Positions 28,790 to 39,689 of a stretch of DNA of 64,000 nucleotides are shown here, one piece after another. Numbering within the stretch: position 1 is the stretch's first letter; every line of letters starts with the position of its first letter. The position numbers were made by a program, and so were the translations under genes. The notes under the pieces were generated by a model that was not told the origin of the DNA, did no database searches, and saw only the letters and a list, made by a program, of their open reading frames with translations. The DNA comes from Sphingobacteriales bacterium. GTDB taxonomy: Bacteria > Bacteroidota > Bacteroidia > Chitinophagales > UBA2359. The DNA lies in the NCBI GenBank assembly GCA_016711295.1, contig JADJTE010000010.1:1-64000 (forward strand), written 5' to 3'.

Positions 28790-31036
28790 TCAGAAAAAGA
28801 ACGCGATTTTTCCTTTTATAAACAGCGGATGCCCTGGTGTAAAGTGTAGTTCCGAAACGGGTTCGGGTTCGTCGAACAAGCGCGATTCTGTATCAAATTG
28901 AGCTTCGTTCCATTCGCTATTGAGCAAGTTTTCGGCTACGATGCCCGCTTCCCATCGGCGTTGGGTATAATTGATGGCAGCATCTACTATAAAATAGCCT
29001 TCGGCAGTGACAGTATTGTCAGAGTTTGCAGGGCGGTCTTTGATATATCGATATCGCAGGCTGCCGTTCAATCCTTTTTCGGGTCGATAATAGATGCCGC
29101 CTGTGCTGGTGAGGTTAGGAGCAAGGGGGATATAGTTGTTGCGGTCTTCGCTGTCCAAATCGCGCCCAATGGCTAAGTTGATATTCGTTTCGGCAAACCA
29201 TTGGGGCGTAAATTGATAACGCGCTTCGAGGTCTATACCTGTGCGTCGTGTTCGCCCGCCTGCTTCTACTACACCTGCATCGCCTACATATACAAATTCT
29301 TGTTCTAAGAACAGATACCAAGCAGCAGCGGTAAGTATCAGCGACGGAGTAGGTTTGCAGCGCAGTCCGAGGTCGGCACCGTAAGCAGCAGGAAGGGTTT
29401 GCACGCCATTGTTGGCGATAACACCTCGCGTATCGTTGGCATGAAACCCTCTGCCACTTTTCAAGTAGAACAACAATGACTTATTTGCTTGGTATTGTAT
29501 CGTTAGTTTGGGGCTTATAATTTGGCTGCCCTCGCTGCGGTCGCTTTGGGTTAATTGGTCGTTATAGCGTTGGCGAAAAAAATCGGCGCGGATAGCGGGG
29601 TTTATTTGCCATTTCCCGATTTGCCATACTAAATCAGCAAACGCATAAGCGTTGTCTTCGCTGATATCGCCCATTTGGATGGCATCTAATAGCTCGCTGC
29701 GGTTTTTGGTATGCGACAATTCTGAATCGTGCGTTCGGTCGGCTCTGATGCCTATGCCGTAGCTTGTGGTAAGCGTTGTTTTGCCCATAGCATAAGGCTG
29801 TTGGTAGCGTAGGCGTGCCATGTATATATCGCGTTTTTCCTGTTGTTTGATTTGGTCGCCATTGACGGGGTCGTCTAAGAAAAAGGTGAAATTGGAAAAC
29901 AATTCAAAATCATAGCGAATATAAGCAGCTTGTGCTTCGAGCCAACCCTTTTGTTTCGGCAGGTTTTGCTGCCATTTTAGTTGTACGTTGCTTCGTTTAG
30001 TATTGCCGCCTTCTTTGTCGTCAATAGCACCGAATCGGTCAATAAAACCGCTATCTACGGCGCGTTGGGGTATTTGACCTGATGCGTCCCAGCGGCTGGC
30101 AAATGTGCTGGCGGTGAGTTGCAAGGTAGTATTTTCGGTGGGTGTAAATCGGTATTTGGCTAAGGCATTAACGCGGTTGAAATGCTGCGAACTGATAAAA
30201 GGCCCATCGGAATAGAGATATTCAGCAGCGATATAAGCACTATGTTTCGTATTGATATGGGGCACTAAATTGACCATTGCTAAGGTGCGATAGGTGTTGA
30301 ACCTTCCTGCTTCTACTTGTACCATGCTGTGCGATAGTTTGTTGAGGGTCTCGAAACCAATGTAGCCAGCAGTCGTAAAATTGCCATGTTCGGCATAATA
30401 GGGACCCTTGCCGTAGTCGATATTGCGCACTGTTTCGGGTATGACGAAGTGCAAATCGGCATAGCCTTGTCCGTGGGCATGTGATACCATATTGACGGGC
30501 ATACCGTCAACGCTAATGTCGATGTCGGTGCCGTGGTCGATGTCGAAGCCGCGCAGGAAAATCTGTTCTGCTTTGCCGCCGCCTGCATGTTGGGCGATAA
30601 ACAAACCCGATACGATTTGCATCAATTCTTGCGCCGATTTGACGGGTTTGAGATTGACATCGATGCGGCTGAGGGTATTGCGGTGCAGGGCAGAGGGGTT
30701 GGCGGTAATGGCTACCTCTTGTAGTTTGATACTGCTGCGTTCCAATTCGATGTGTAGGGGCGATGCAGTTTGTGACAATTTTATTTCGCGGGTCTCATAG
30801 CCAATACACGAAACAACAGCGGTTAATGTTGTGTCCTCAGTAGATAGGGGCAGCACTACATTTCCGTTTCGGTCGCTGAACCCTGACGACTCGGCTTGCG
30901 ACAAATTGATCATCGCCATTTCTATTGGTTCTTGGGTGCGCTTGTCTATAATTTTGGCTTGTAGTAATTGGTGCTGTGCTTGGGCTGATATTGTCCAGCT
31001 AAGCATAGCTAATAATAGAGTAAATTGTAACTTCAT
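28790..31036 (-). CDS. TonB-dependent outer membrane receptor
   Basis: A 748-residue outer-membrane receptor. After a signal peptide (to about AQA) comes a carboxypeptidase regulatory-like domain (KIIDKRTQEPIEMAMINL to about residue 105). The plug follows with LMQIVSGLFIAQHAGGGK, IFLRGFDIDHGTDIDISVDG and VSHAHGQGYADLHFVIPE, then the beta-barrel to the C-terminal aromatic KGKIAFFF. The plug is rich in His and Asp, which might mean a metal or metal-complex ligand, but this is weak. The frame is intact over 2.2 kb. A TACCTTTA box on the minus strand at about 31093-31100 may be part of its promoter. It is probably the first gene of the DUF4331 locus. Confidence 0.92.
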   Translation of the reverse strand: MKLQFTLLLAMLSWTISAQAQHQLLQAKIIDKRTQEPIEMAMINLSQAESSGFSDRNGNVVLPLSTEDTTLTAVVSCIGYETREIKLSQTASPLHIELERSSIKLQEVAITANPSALHRNTLSRIDVNLKPVKSAQELMQIVSGLFIAQHAGGGKAEQIFLRGFDIDHGTDIDISVDGMPVNMVSHAHGQGYADLHFVIPETVRNIDYGKGPYYAEHGNFTTAGYIGFETLNKLSHSMVQVEAGRFNTYRTLAMVNLVPHINTKHSAYIAAEYLYSDGPFISSQHFNRVNALAKYRFTPTENTTLQLTASTFASRWDASGQIPQRAVDSGFIDRFGAIDDKEGGNTKRSNVQLKWQQNLPKQKGWLEAQAAYIRYDFELFSNFTFFLDDPVNGDQIKQQEKRDIYMARLRYQQPYAMGKTTLTTSYGIGIRADRTHDSELSHTKNRSELLDAIQMGDISEDNAYAFADLVWQIGKWQINPAIRADFFRQRYNDQLTQSDRSEGSQIISPKLTIQYQANKSLLFYLKSGRGFHANDTRGVIANNGVQTLPAAYGADLGLRCKPTPSLILTAAAWYLFLEQEFVYVGDAGVVEAGGRTRRTGIDLEARYQFTPQWFAETNINLAIGRDLDSEDRNNYIPLAPNLTSTGGIYYRPEKGLNGSLRYRYIKDRPANSDNTVTAEGYFIVDAAINYTQRRWEAGIVAENLLNSEWNEAQFDTESRLFDEPEPVSELHFTPGHPLFIKGKIAFFF

Positions 31037-31562
31037 ATCTTGGAGGTCGGTTTTACCCCTACTTACGAAAGGGTTAGGTGATTTGGATTGATAAAGGTAG
31101 TTTTTTATTGCTTTTTTTCGGTCCGAAAATGTTTTTTATTCCCTCAAATAAGTATCAAGTAGTAAATAAAGGACTTATTTTCGAGGATATTTGTATTTTT
31201 GCGACATGAAACAGAGACGTTATATAAAGCTCACGGAAGAGGGGTATTCAATTTTGTTTTTTGAAATATGAAAAAAAATAAATATCAAATCATATATATT
31301 ATTTAATTTGCAATAAATCAAGAAAAAAATTAACTTTGTATCTCCTAATCAAGTCTTTAACCAAAAAGACTGCATTTATCACTTGAATGTGCGCCCTTAG
31401 ATGCCTAATCCCATTTTTTTTACTCCTTTTGCGTTCTTCTATGGCTTCAAAGAGCGAAAATAGACAGGGAAGCCGAAATATAGACAAAAAAACAAGTGAA
31501 TCCAAAAAATCATCTGTTTTTGCACCCAAATCTATTTAGAATTAAAATAAAAAAAAATATAC
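31037..31562. other. A/T-rich intergenic region
   Basis: I see no convincing gene. A plus-strand TATTTTTG -7-like box at 31194-31201 precedes a 21-codon frame starting MKQRRYIKLTEEGY at 31206. That resembles the first residues of IS630-type transposases, so it may be a remnant. A 32-codon Lys/Ser-rich frame starts at 31441 (MASKSENRQGSRNIDKK) and is not assigned. Confidence 0.4.
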
Positions 31563-32399
31563 ATGCCTCCCGCACACGTATTATTGATAGATTGCCCCGA
31601 CCAAACGGGCTTGATTCACCGTATTACAGGCGTTTTGAGCCGACATGCCCTCAATATACTCAAAAATGATGAGTTTGTAGATGCCGAAACGCGCTATTTT
31701 TTTATGCGCACCGAGTTTGAGGGCGATATTGATGCCGCTGCCCTCCGCACCGAACTATTAGCAGAGCTACCCAAAAGCGTAAATTTGCACCTCAACCCGC
31801 GCAAGCGCAAGGACATTGTGGTATTGGCAACCAAGGAGCACCACTGTCTGGGCGATTTGCTGTTGCGCTATGCCTACGACGAACTCGACGCGACGATACT
31901 TGCCGTAGTGAGCAACCACAATACCCTACAGCCCTTAGTGGCTAAGTTTGGTATTCCGTTTCACTATGTCAGCCACGAACATCGCGACCGCCCCGAACAC
32001 GAAGCTGCCATACATAAAGCCTTAGCCATTTATAACCCCGAATATTTGGTGTTGGCAAAATATATGCGCATATTAACGCCTGATTTTATTCGGCAATATC
32101 CCGACCGGATTATTAATATCCATCATTCGTTTTTGCCTGCTTTTATAGGAGCTAACCCCTACAAGCAAGCCTTTGAGCGCGGGGTAAAAATTATCGGTGC
32201 CACAGCGCACTTCGTCAATGCCGACTTAGACGAGGGTCCTATCATCGACCAAAACGTAATTGCCGTCAATCATCGCTATACCGCCGAAGATATGGCAAAG
32301 GCGGGCAAAGATGTAGAAAAAATTGTGTTGGCAAAAGCCTTGAAAACCGTTTTTCAAGACCGCGTATTTATTCACGGCAACAAAACGGTGATTTTCTGA
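31563..32399 (+). CDS. purU: Formyltetrahydrofolate deformylase
   Basis: A 278-residue PurU that hydrolyses 10-formyl-tetrahydrofolate to formate and tetrahydrofolate. The N-terminal ACT domain reads LLIDCPDQTGLIHRITGVLSR (residues about 5-80). The formyltransferase-fold domain shows ILAVVSNHNTLQPLV, then IINIHHSFLPAFIGANPYKQ, GATAHFVNADLDEGPII; the His and Asp of the last two motifs and the Asn of the IHHSFLP region context are the catalytic site of the family. Frame intact, length normal. Confidence 0.94.
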   Translation: MPPAHVLLIDCPDQTGLIHRITGVLSRHALNILKNDEFVDAETRYFFMRTEFEGDIDAAALRTELLAELPKSVNLHLNPRKRKDIVVLATKEHHCLGDLLLRYAYDELDATILAVVSNHNTLQPLVAKFGIPFHYVSHEHRDRPEHEAAIHKALAIYNPEYLVLAKYMRILTPDFIRQYPDRIINIHHSFLPAFIGANPYKQAFERGVKIIGATAHFVNADLDEGPIIDQNVIAVNHRYTAEDMAKAGKDVEKIVLAKALKTVFQDRVFIHGNKTVIF

Positions 32400-32476
32400 C
32401 CTGCGAGGCATTTCGATAAAATCTGCTCCGCAAAATTGTAAAAGTTAGGGTTTGGAATACCTAATTATTCAAAGAA

Positions 32477-32518
32477 AAAAAGCTCGGTTTCGCGCAGCAA
32501 AGCAAAACCGAACTTTTT
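32477..32518. terminator. Bidirectional terminator between purU and the amidohydrolase
   Basis: AAAAAG-C-TCGGTTT (32477-32490) pairs with AAACCGA-A-CTTTTT (32505-32518), giving T-rich ends on both strands between two convergent genes. Confidence 0.75.
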
Positions 32519-32548
32519 CGTATAATATGAACCAATATCTGCTCGATA

Positions 32549-35500
32549 TTAATGCCCTTCGCTGTGGTCGTCAAACATACCTTGATATTCATAACTGCCG
32601 TGGTCGGTGCAGTGTAGTTGTCGGCGTTTTTTGGCGGGTGGGGCTTGTGTATTGCCGCCGCCTTTTTTACACCTATCATTTTTTGGCTAATTCGGTTGCG
32701 CTCGCTCTCTATTTGTTGGCGCAGAGTGGCATCGCGTTCCTTGTCATAAAAGCAAATACCGTCTATATATGTTTGCAGGGCTTGGGCATAGACCGACAAC
32801 GGATTGTCAGACCACAGCACTACATCGGCATCTTTGCCTATTTTGATGCTGCCCACGCGATTGTCGATATGCAGCATCTTAGCAGGATTGAGGGTAACGA
32901 ATTTCCAGGCCTCTTCGGGCGATACTTTGCCGTATTTGATAGCTTTGGCGGCTTCTTGGTTCAGGCGACGCGCCATCTCTGCATCGTCCGAATTGAAAGC
33001 GGTGTTTACGCCTACTTGTTGCAGGATAGCACCGTTATAGGGTATAGCATCATATACTTCGTGTTTGTATGCCCACCAATCAGAGAACGAAGAGGCGTTT
33101 ACGCCGTGTGCTTTCATTTTGTCTGCCACTTTGTAGCCTTCCAAGATATGCGTAAATGTATTGATTTTGAATCCAAATTGCTCGGCTACGCGCATGAGCA
33201 TCGTTATTTCCGATTGTACGTAGGAGTGGCAGGTGATAAAGCGTTTTTTATTTAAAATTTCGTTGAGTGCCTCTAATTCCAAATCGCGGCGTAGGGGCAA
33301 TAGGTTGCTGGGTGCGGGTACGGCTTTGTTTTTATTATTGCTGCTGGTGCCGCTCAATTGCTGTCCATATTCGCGGGCGCGGGTAAAATAGTCGATATAT
33401 ACTTGTTCTACGCCCATACGGGTTTGCGGAAAACGGACTGTATTGTTGTCGCCCCAATTTGATTGTTTGACATTTTCGCCCAGCGCAAATTTGATAAAGG
33501 GAGCTGCTCCTTCCATTTTCATTTTTTCGGGCGCAAAACCCCAGCGCAATTTGATAACCGTTGCTTGCCCGCCGATGGGGTTTGCCGAACCGTGCAGCAA
33601 TTGCGAGGTGGTAACGCCGCCTGCCAATTGGCGATAAATATTGACATCTTCTGAGTCTACGACATCGCCTATGCGCACTTCAGATGAGCATGATTGCGTA
33701 CCTTCGTTTACGCCGCGTCGTATGGCGATATGCGAGTGTTCGTCTATCACACCGCAGGTGATGTGCTTGCCTTTGGCATCGATGCTTTTGCCGCCTGCGG
33801 GTAGGCTCAGATTTTTGCCTACTTGTGCTATTTTGCCGTTCTGAATCAACGTCTGTTTCGGTCAGGATGCCCTCTTGTTCGTTAGTCCATACGGTGGCGT
33901 TTTTTGAACAGAACGGTTTCGGCTTAGGTATTTCTGTCCAGCCATAGCCGTTGAACGGATAAGTGACAAGCCCATATATTTCTTTGTCTTTTGTGTCTTT
34001 ATCCTTTGTTTTATCGTCGGTTTTGGCTTTATCGTCAGTTTTTGTTTTATTGGCATCATCTTTTTTGGGTGCTTCGCGCGGTATGGCAGTCCATTCTACC
34101 CATTTTCCGTTGGCTAATTGTCCTTTTCCTTTCCACTGTTTGCCATCGGCACTTATCCAGCCTGCCAAGCGCACAAAACCTTTGCCCGATTGAGCATGTC
34201 GGGTGCTGTCGGGTGTGGTATCAAATCCAAGCGTAATATTTTGTTGTTCAACGCTTTGCGTTACGGGAATTTTGAGGCTATCGGTCAGGGCGATTTCCGT
34301 TTTTAGCTCGTCGGGGCTTTCGCCTGTTATGTTTAATTGGTATAGAACATTGCCCGTTTTGAGTGTATAATAGCCGCGCAGGTCGATGGAGGCGGGTGTT
34401 TTTAGTACATGCTGTTTGCCCATCACCCAGTTTTCGTACAATTCGGTTTTTTTCGCCGAACAATTCGCCCGACATGATGAGGAAATTGGCAATTTTTCCT
34501 ACTTCAAGGCTGCCTAATTGTTGCTGCATACCCAGCATGGTAGCGGGCGTAATGGTCAGGGCTTTCAGGGCTGCTTCTTTCGACAAACCTCGTTTGATGG
34601 CTTGTTGCAGACATTTGCCGAATTTATTGGTTTCTTTCAAGCCCGCAGTAGTAAGGGCAAAATTGATGCCGTTTTTTTCTAATACAGCTAAGTTGGCGGG
34701 GGCTAATTCCCAATGTTTCATGTCTGCCAAAGATACATTGCTTGCATCTAAGGGTCTCTACGTCGTAGGCATCGGGAAAGTTTAGGGGTATGATGAACGA
34801 CGCGCCAGTAGCTTTGAGTTCGGCGGCGCGTTGGTATTCGTCGCCATGCCCTTTGATGATGTAGGATACACCAAATTCGTCTGCTATTTTGTCAGCGTGT
34901 AGGGCAGCTAACCAGTCTTGTGCGTCAAATATTTGGGGTAGGTTTTGGGTTTTGTTCCAAGCATCGAGCGATAAGTTGAACTCTGCGCCTTTGGGTGCTG
35001 CTTGGGCATACCATTGGGCATCTAAATAGGTTTGGCGCAGCAAGGCGATAGCACCCATTTCAGAGTCGGGATAATCTTGGGTCGATGCGCCTTTATTGAG
35101 CGAGTAACAGGCGGCGGCGCGGTCTTTCAGTATGCTTTCTTGCGCTGCTTCGCTGCCTAAGACTACTACGGTTCCTGTTCCGCGAGCTATGCCGTCTTGG
35201 TAATGGGTTAGGACTGCTCCAAATCCTTGTCCGCGCATGGTTTTGGCTGCTTTATCATCGGGCGAAAACGATTCGACGGCATTGGTTTCGGGCTTGATGG
35301 CTTGGTTCCAGCCGTATGCGCCTTTTTTGTCGCTTACCATTTGGGGCGGGTCAGTCCATTTGCGTCCTTTGGGTGCCGATTCGGGCAAGCCATAGGCTGT
35401 GTAGGGGTCAATAAACGAGGGATAAATAAATTTGCCCCCCAGGTCTATTGTTACTGTACCTTTGGGAATGCTTACGCTTGTACCAACTGCTGCTACGCGC

Positions 35501-35682
35501 CCGTTGCGGACGAGCAAAGTGGCTTTTTCGATTTTTTGGTTATAGGTCGTATAAATGGTGGCATTGGTAAGGGCATACAAGCCTTCGCGTTTGTCATATA
35601 CGCCATTGACGGGAAATGTAGATTGCGCCCAAGCCGTCAAGCCGCTGCACAGTCCGATAAATAATAGGAAGAAATGCTTCAT
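32549..35682 (-). CDS. Large two-module amidohydrolase family protein (four frameshifts)
   Basis: About 1045 residues, exported (MKHFFLLFIGLCSGLTAWAQ). It has two tandem imidazolonepropionase-like amidohydrolase modules. The first (35.6-34.4 kb) has ATLLVRNGRVAAVGTSVSIPKG and GGKFIYPSFIDPY but lacks the HxH of an active site there. A Lys/Asp-rich linker lies near 34060-33970. The second has GKHITCGVIDEHSHIAIR, where HSH is a metal-binding pair, then ITCHSY and NSDDAE, matching metal-binding histidine and aspartate positions. Frames break near 34755, 34455, 33850 and 32620-32635, the last in a six-A run. The corrected C-terminus is QLHCTDHGSYEYQG and MFDDHSEGH before TAA at 32549. Such double proteins are seen in other Bacteroidota; substrate unknown, perhaps dipeptides or cyclic amides. 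Confidence 0.82.
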
Positions 35683-36040
35683 AGATGTTGGTGTTGGTTT
35701 ATAGGGCACAAAATAACAAAAAACAAGCATAGGATTATTGCTTTTTTCACAACTCAAATCAGAAATTAAAGTTTTTTATGATTTGGGCGGGCAACTGCTT
35801 TTGGGGTGTATGTACGATTATGTGGGCTGTTTTTTGGGTAGTAGGCGGTATTTGTTTTCGAGCTGAAAAAGGGTAGGAACATAGCAGGTATTATGAACAC
35901 AAGGAAAAACGAAAAAATAGCCCTTGATACGCTTTTGTTTCGTGCTGAGGTTTTTTTGATGCGTAGAAACTGGTTTGCGCGGCATTGGTAAATATAAAGG
36001 TAGGCGAGGGGCAGCGAGATAATTTAGGTATTCGTTTTAG
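35683..36040. other. Intergenic region without recognised features
   Basis: I see no gene, tRNA or clear repeat in this 358-bp stretch between two minus-strand genes. Confidence 0.5.
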
Positions 36041-38050
36041 CTACGGCACTTTTATACCCAAACTTTTTGCTTTTTGAACATCAGCTTCGGCAGCGGCGGT
36101 ATTGCCCAAATCCTTATGCGTATAGGAGCGGTGTAAATAAAATTCGCCGTTTTTGGGGTCGAGTTGTATGGCGCGGTCGAAATCAGGCAGCGATTGGGGG
36201 ATCATTTTTAAATGCCTATTTGCCAAGCCGCGCCAATAGTAGGCTTTGGCGTTGTCGGTGGTAGTGGCGATATAAGCATCGTAATCGGCTTTGGCGAGTT
36301 CGTGTTTGCCTAATACGCTATATGTAACAGCGCGATTGAGGTAGGCATCGGGGTAATGTTTTTTTAGTTCGAGGGCTTTGTTATAATCCGCCATAGCGAG
36401 GTCGTATTGCTGTTTTTGGAAATAGACCGAACCACGGTTGCCATAGCTTTCGGCATAATCGGGTTTTAGTTCGATGGCTTTATTATAATCGGCTAATGCC
36501 TCGTCGTTTTTATTGAGCGAAAAATAAGTATTGCCGCGATTGACAAATGCCAAGTGATATTTGGGGTGTAGCTGTATTGCCATGCTGAGGTCTTACAGTG
36601 GTTCTTGTGGGCGGTCGTGCTGGCGGCGATAGTGCCCGCGATTGTTGTAGGCAGTGGGTATGCGGTTGGGGTATTGGTCGATAACATTTGTCCAAAGTAT
36701 TTCGCTGTTTTTCCAAACCGCCAAACGGTCGTGGGTTTTGTAGGCAAATGATAGCGATACCAAGCCCAAAATGCCCAGCAGAACAGGCTGCATCGCGCCG
36801 TTTTTTTGACTTATATAATCGTAGAGCATGGCAAGGATAAAAAACAAACCAAAATAAGACATATACGTATATCGTTCAGACATAATAGCTTCGCCAACCG
36901 ACATAAATTGGAGTACTAAGGCAATATTAAAAAAATAGAACAATAGCCCGAACGCGACTATGCGCGTGCTGCGAGACGACCAAACCGTAGCGGCTACAAT
37001 ACCCAAAGCCAATAGCGGGGCTATCATAAACATTGGCGGCAAGCCATTGGTCAGGATAGGGTAGGGGTATAGTACAGATTGGTTGGTCGGGAAAAATAAT
37101 TTGATAATATACATCACAAAACCATAGGAGGCGAAGCAGATGCGTTGTGGTATGCTATATTGTGCAAACTCGCCGATGGCGGTATCAACTTGTACATTGA
37201 TAGTGATGATACCAAACAAAAACGACAAGGCGAAAAACGGTATTTTTTCGATGAGCCAAGCCATACTCCAAGCGCGGCGGTGTAGGTAATCGAGGCAGAG
37301 CAGCAATATTGGGAACACTACCGCCGAGGGTTTGGATAAGAGCGATAACAAATAAAAAAACAAAGCGGCAACATATTGTGCCTTGCTATTTGTCTTTCTA
37401 TAATTCATATACGCAATAAAAGCGGGCAACATAAATAAGGTATATAGCATATCTTTCCGCTCCGATACCCAAGCTACCGACTCGACATGCAAGGGATGAA
37501 TGGCGAACAGAACAGCCACAATAAGCCCCACTACACTGCTGCGCCATTGCCAATTATGATGAGTGGTATCGGTAGCCATGTTTGCGTCGCTCTGCCAATA
37601 ATCCAAAGCTACGCGGCGCGTAAACACAAATACTAGTACAACATTGATGAGGTGCAATATATAATTGCTGAGGTGATAGCCAAAAGGCTTCAAGCCCGAA
37701 AATGTATAGTCTATTGCCAAGGACAAAATACTCAGCGGGTGATAGTTTGATACGATAGACTCCGTAAACATACGGCGTAGGCTTTCGGCAGATAAGGAGG
37801 TTATGAACTCGCTTTCATATACATAATCGGGGTCGTCCCAATTGATAAAATCGTTGCCCAAGGCGCGGGCAAAGGCAAGGGCGGTGAGTGCCAATATCAA
37901 CCCTAAGCACATCAGGGTTTTGGGCTGCCGCCACCATTTGTCCGACACGGGTGCGGTTGCCTTGTCGGTGGCAGGTGCTTGGGGGGCTGCAAGTGGTCGA
38001 TTGCCTTGTGCGGAAGTATTTTTATTTTGGGTAGGTTTAGGTTTGCTCAT
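36041..38050 (-). CDS. TMTC-like membrane protein with C-terminal TPR repeats (in-frame stop)
   Basis: About 669 residues if an in-frame TAA at 36593-36595 is read through. The N-terminal two thirds is polytopic, with about ten to twelve hydrophobic segments, and begins after a Pro/Ala-rich 40-residue leader. The first loop NDFINWDDPDYVYESEFI, with acidic residues after helix 1, and FGYHLSNYILHLINV match the GT-C fold of TMTC/DUF1736-type glycosyltransferases. The C-terminal part has about five TPR units (NRGNTYFSLNKNDEALADY and similar). Both halves are in the same frame; CTG-TAA-GAC stands where CAA would give QDL, so this is a substitution, unlike the indels elsewhere. It may be a real nonsense mutation or a base-call error. 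The likely role is O-linked glycosylation of secreted proteins. Confidence 0.78.
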
Positions 38051-38087
38051 ACAAAAAAATGGCGCAGTTGTAAGTCTTAAAAATGCG

Positions 38088-38095
38088 CAAAGTTA
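38088..38095 (-). promoter_or_regulatory. Candidate -7 box for the TMTC-like gene
   Basis: Minus-strand TAACTTTG fits TAnnTTTG, 38 bp before the start codon. A CAAA on the plus strand at 38119-38122 would be a TTTG -33 box with a slightly long 23-bp spacer. Confidence 0.4.
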
Positions 38096-38283
38096 CAAAA
38101 CTGAACCTTAACTTTGCCCAAAAAACAGCAAGATTGTTAAAAAAAGCTGAAATGGTATGGTGATTTACTTTATTATTGTATTGTTGTTTTGAACGTATTC
38201 TTTTTTGTAATTAAATTTAATTTAACAAGCTGTTTTTTTACCTAAATTGTAAATAGGAAAACAAAACTAAAAATAAAAATATC

Positions 38284-39192
38284 ATGAGAAATGTACTGTT
38301 TTTTTCTTTATTGATGACAACTTTGCCAGCCTTAGCGCAGGTGCCCGACACCGATATTTTTTGGTGCGACCTACAAGCGAGCAAAAAAAAAATGCCCATT
38401 TTAGGCAAACCTTATAATATCACCCAACGCACAGGCTACGATAATCAACCTTGTTTTATCAACGACCGCGAAATGCTTTATGTAGCCATGGACACAGCAG
38501 GCAAACAGTCGGACATCTATTGGTATGGCGGCACGGCAAAACCTCGACCCGTGACAGACACCGATAGCACGTCCGAATTTTCGCCGCGCATAACTGCCGA
38601 TGGCAAGCATATAACAGCAGTATTGATAGAGCGCGACGGCAGTTCGCAACGCCTATGGCAATATTCCGCCCAAGACATATCCGACGAGAGTAAGGCTCAA
38701 CTTTGGCTGCGCGGCACCGACACAGCACGCTATAAAATTGGGTATTATTGCCCTGTTGGGCGCGACACGATAGTGGCTTTTGTCTTGGGTACGCCCTTTA
38801 CGCTTCAAATTTTTTCGCGTTCCGATACAGTAGGGCGCGTAGTAGCGAGCCATATTGGGCGTTGTTTGCAAACCACCCCCAATAAGCGAGCTATCAGCTT
38901 CGTACAGGATATAGGCAAAGGCAAAAATGTATTGAAACAGCTGATTATCAGTACATTAGATATAAAAACTATCGCTACAATGCCACCTGATGCCGAAGAT
39001 TATGCTTACTTGCCCAATGGCAATATATTGAGCAGCGTGGGCAGCAAGTTATGGCTCTACGACCCTCAAAAATCCAATAAACAATGGCAATTGGTAGCAG
39101 ATTGGACGGCAGAGGGCATCAAAAAAATGACGCGCATTGCCGTATCGCCCAGCGGGAAAAAAATAGCTATTGTCGCTGAAACCGCACACTAA
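38284..39192 (+). CDS. Exported beta-propeller (TolB/PD40-like) protein
   Basis: A 302-residue protein with a signal peptide (MRNVLFFSLLMTTLPALAQ). The body has repeated four-stranded blades of the WD40-like/TolB type, with motifs such as NDREMLYVAMDTAGKQSDIYW, FSPRITADGKHITAVLIERDG and IAVSPSGKKIAIVAET. PD40 repeats with SPR/SP.G.I turns are typical. No enzyme motif is visible. The gene is isolated, ends before a strong terminator, and is intact. Likely periplasmic, binding partner unknown. Confidence 0.75.
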   Translation: MRNVLFFSLLMTTLPALAQVPDTDIFWCDLQASKKKMPILGKPYNITQRTGYDNQPCFINDREMLYVAMDTAGKQSDIYWYGGTAKPRPVTDTDSTSEFSPRITADGKHITAVLIERDGSSQRLWQYSAQDISDESKAQLWLRGTDTARYKIGYYCPVGRDTIVAFVLGTPFTLQIFSRSDTVGRVVASHIGRCLQTTPNKRAISFVQDIGKGKNVLKQLIISTLDIKTIATMPPDAEDYAYLPNGNILSSVGSKLWLYDPQKSNKQWQLVADWTAEGIKKMTRIAVSPSGKKIAIVAETAH

Positions 39193-39292
39193 CAATCTAT
39201 CATCGAGCGGCTTATTTCGCGGGGGCATTTATGCGAAAAAGCTATAATCAATTGTAAATTTTTCTTCGGGATTTTAGACCCGATGAAAGCCA

Positions 39293-39354
39293 AACACTTC
39301 CTTTGAGGCATTACTAAGCCGTATTCAGTAATGCCCCAAAGGAAGTGTTTTTTT
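39293..39354 (+). terminator. Strong terminator of the beta-propeller gene
   Basis: A 23-bp stem with one mismatch, arms 39293-39315 and 39327-39349 (AACACTTCCTTTG and CAAAGGAAGTGTT at the base), with an 11-base loop and T tail. It works on the plus strand. Confidence 0.9.
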
Positions 39355-39689
39355 ATTTTAATTGTCATAATTTTGTAAAATTATTTCGATGATGAAACTT
39401 TTTTAAGTTAGGTACTACTGTCGTTTTTTGTTCTTTAAATGACAGTATAAAAAATCATTATACATAACAATTTGGTTCTAAATTTATTATCTATTTATTA
39501 TTATCATGTTATATTGCCAACTGACTTAAATGGCTCGGTAATTTCAAAGATGAAAAATAATGCGTGTAATTTTTTTGCTATATGTGATTATGCCTTATGC
39601 ACTACGAAATGTATCTTTGCGGCGTATGCTATTTTATATTTTCTAAAATATAGAATTATTTTTAAATCATATTTTTATAACCCCAAATT
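39355..39689. other. A/T-rich intergenic region with a -7 box
   Basis: No gene. TATCTTTG at 39612-39619 matches the -7 consensus, about 70 bp before the start of the next gene, but no -33 box is well placed. Confidence 0.4.

Noticed and set aside
31299..31529. A 76-codon minus-strand frame with LFEAIEERKRSKKNGIRH
   Set aside because: Low similarity to anything I know, A/T-driven composition, and no promoter; kept as unassigned intergenic DNA.
32452..33255. A 267-codon plus-strand frame opposite the amidohydrolase
   Set aside because: It is antisense to conserved amidohydrolase sequence with metal-site residues and has no protein features of its own.
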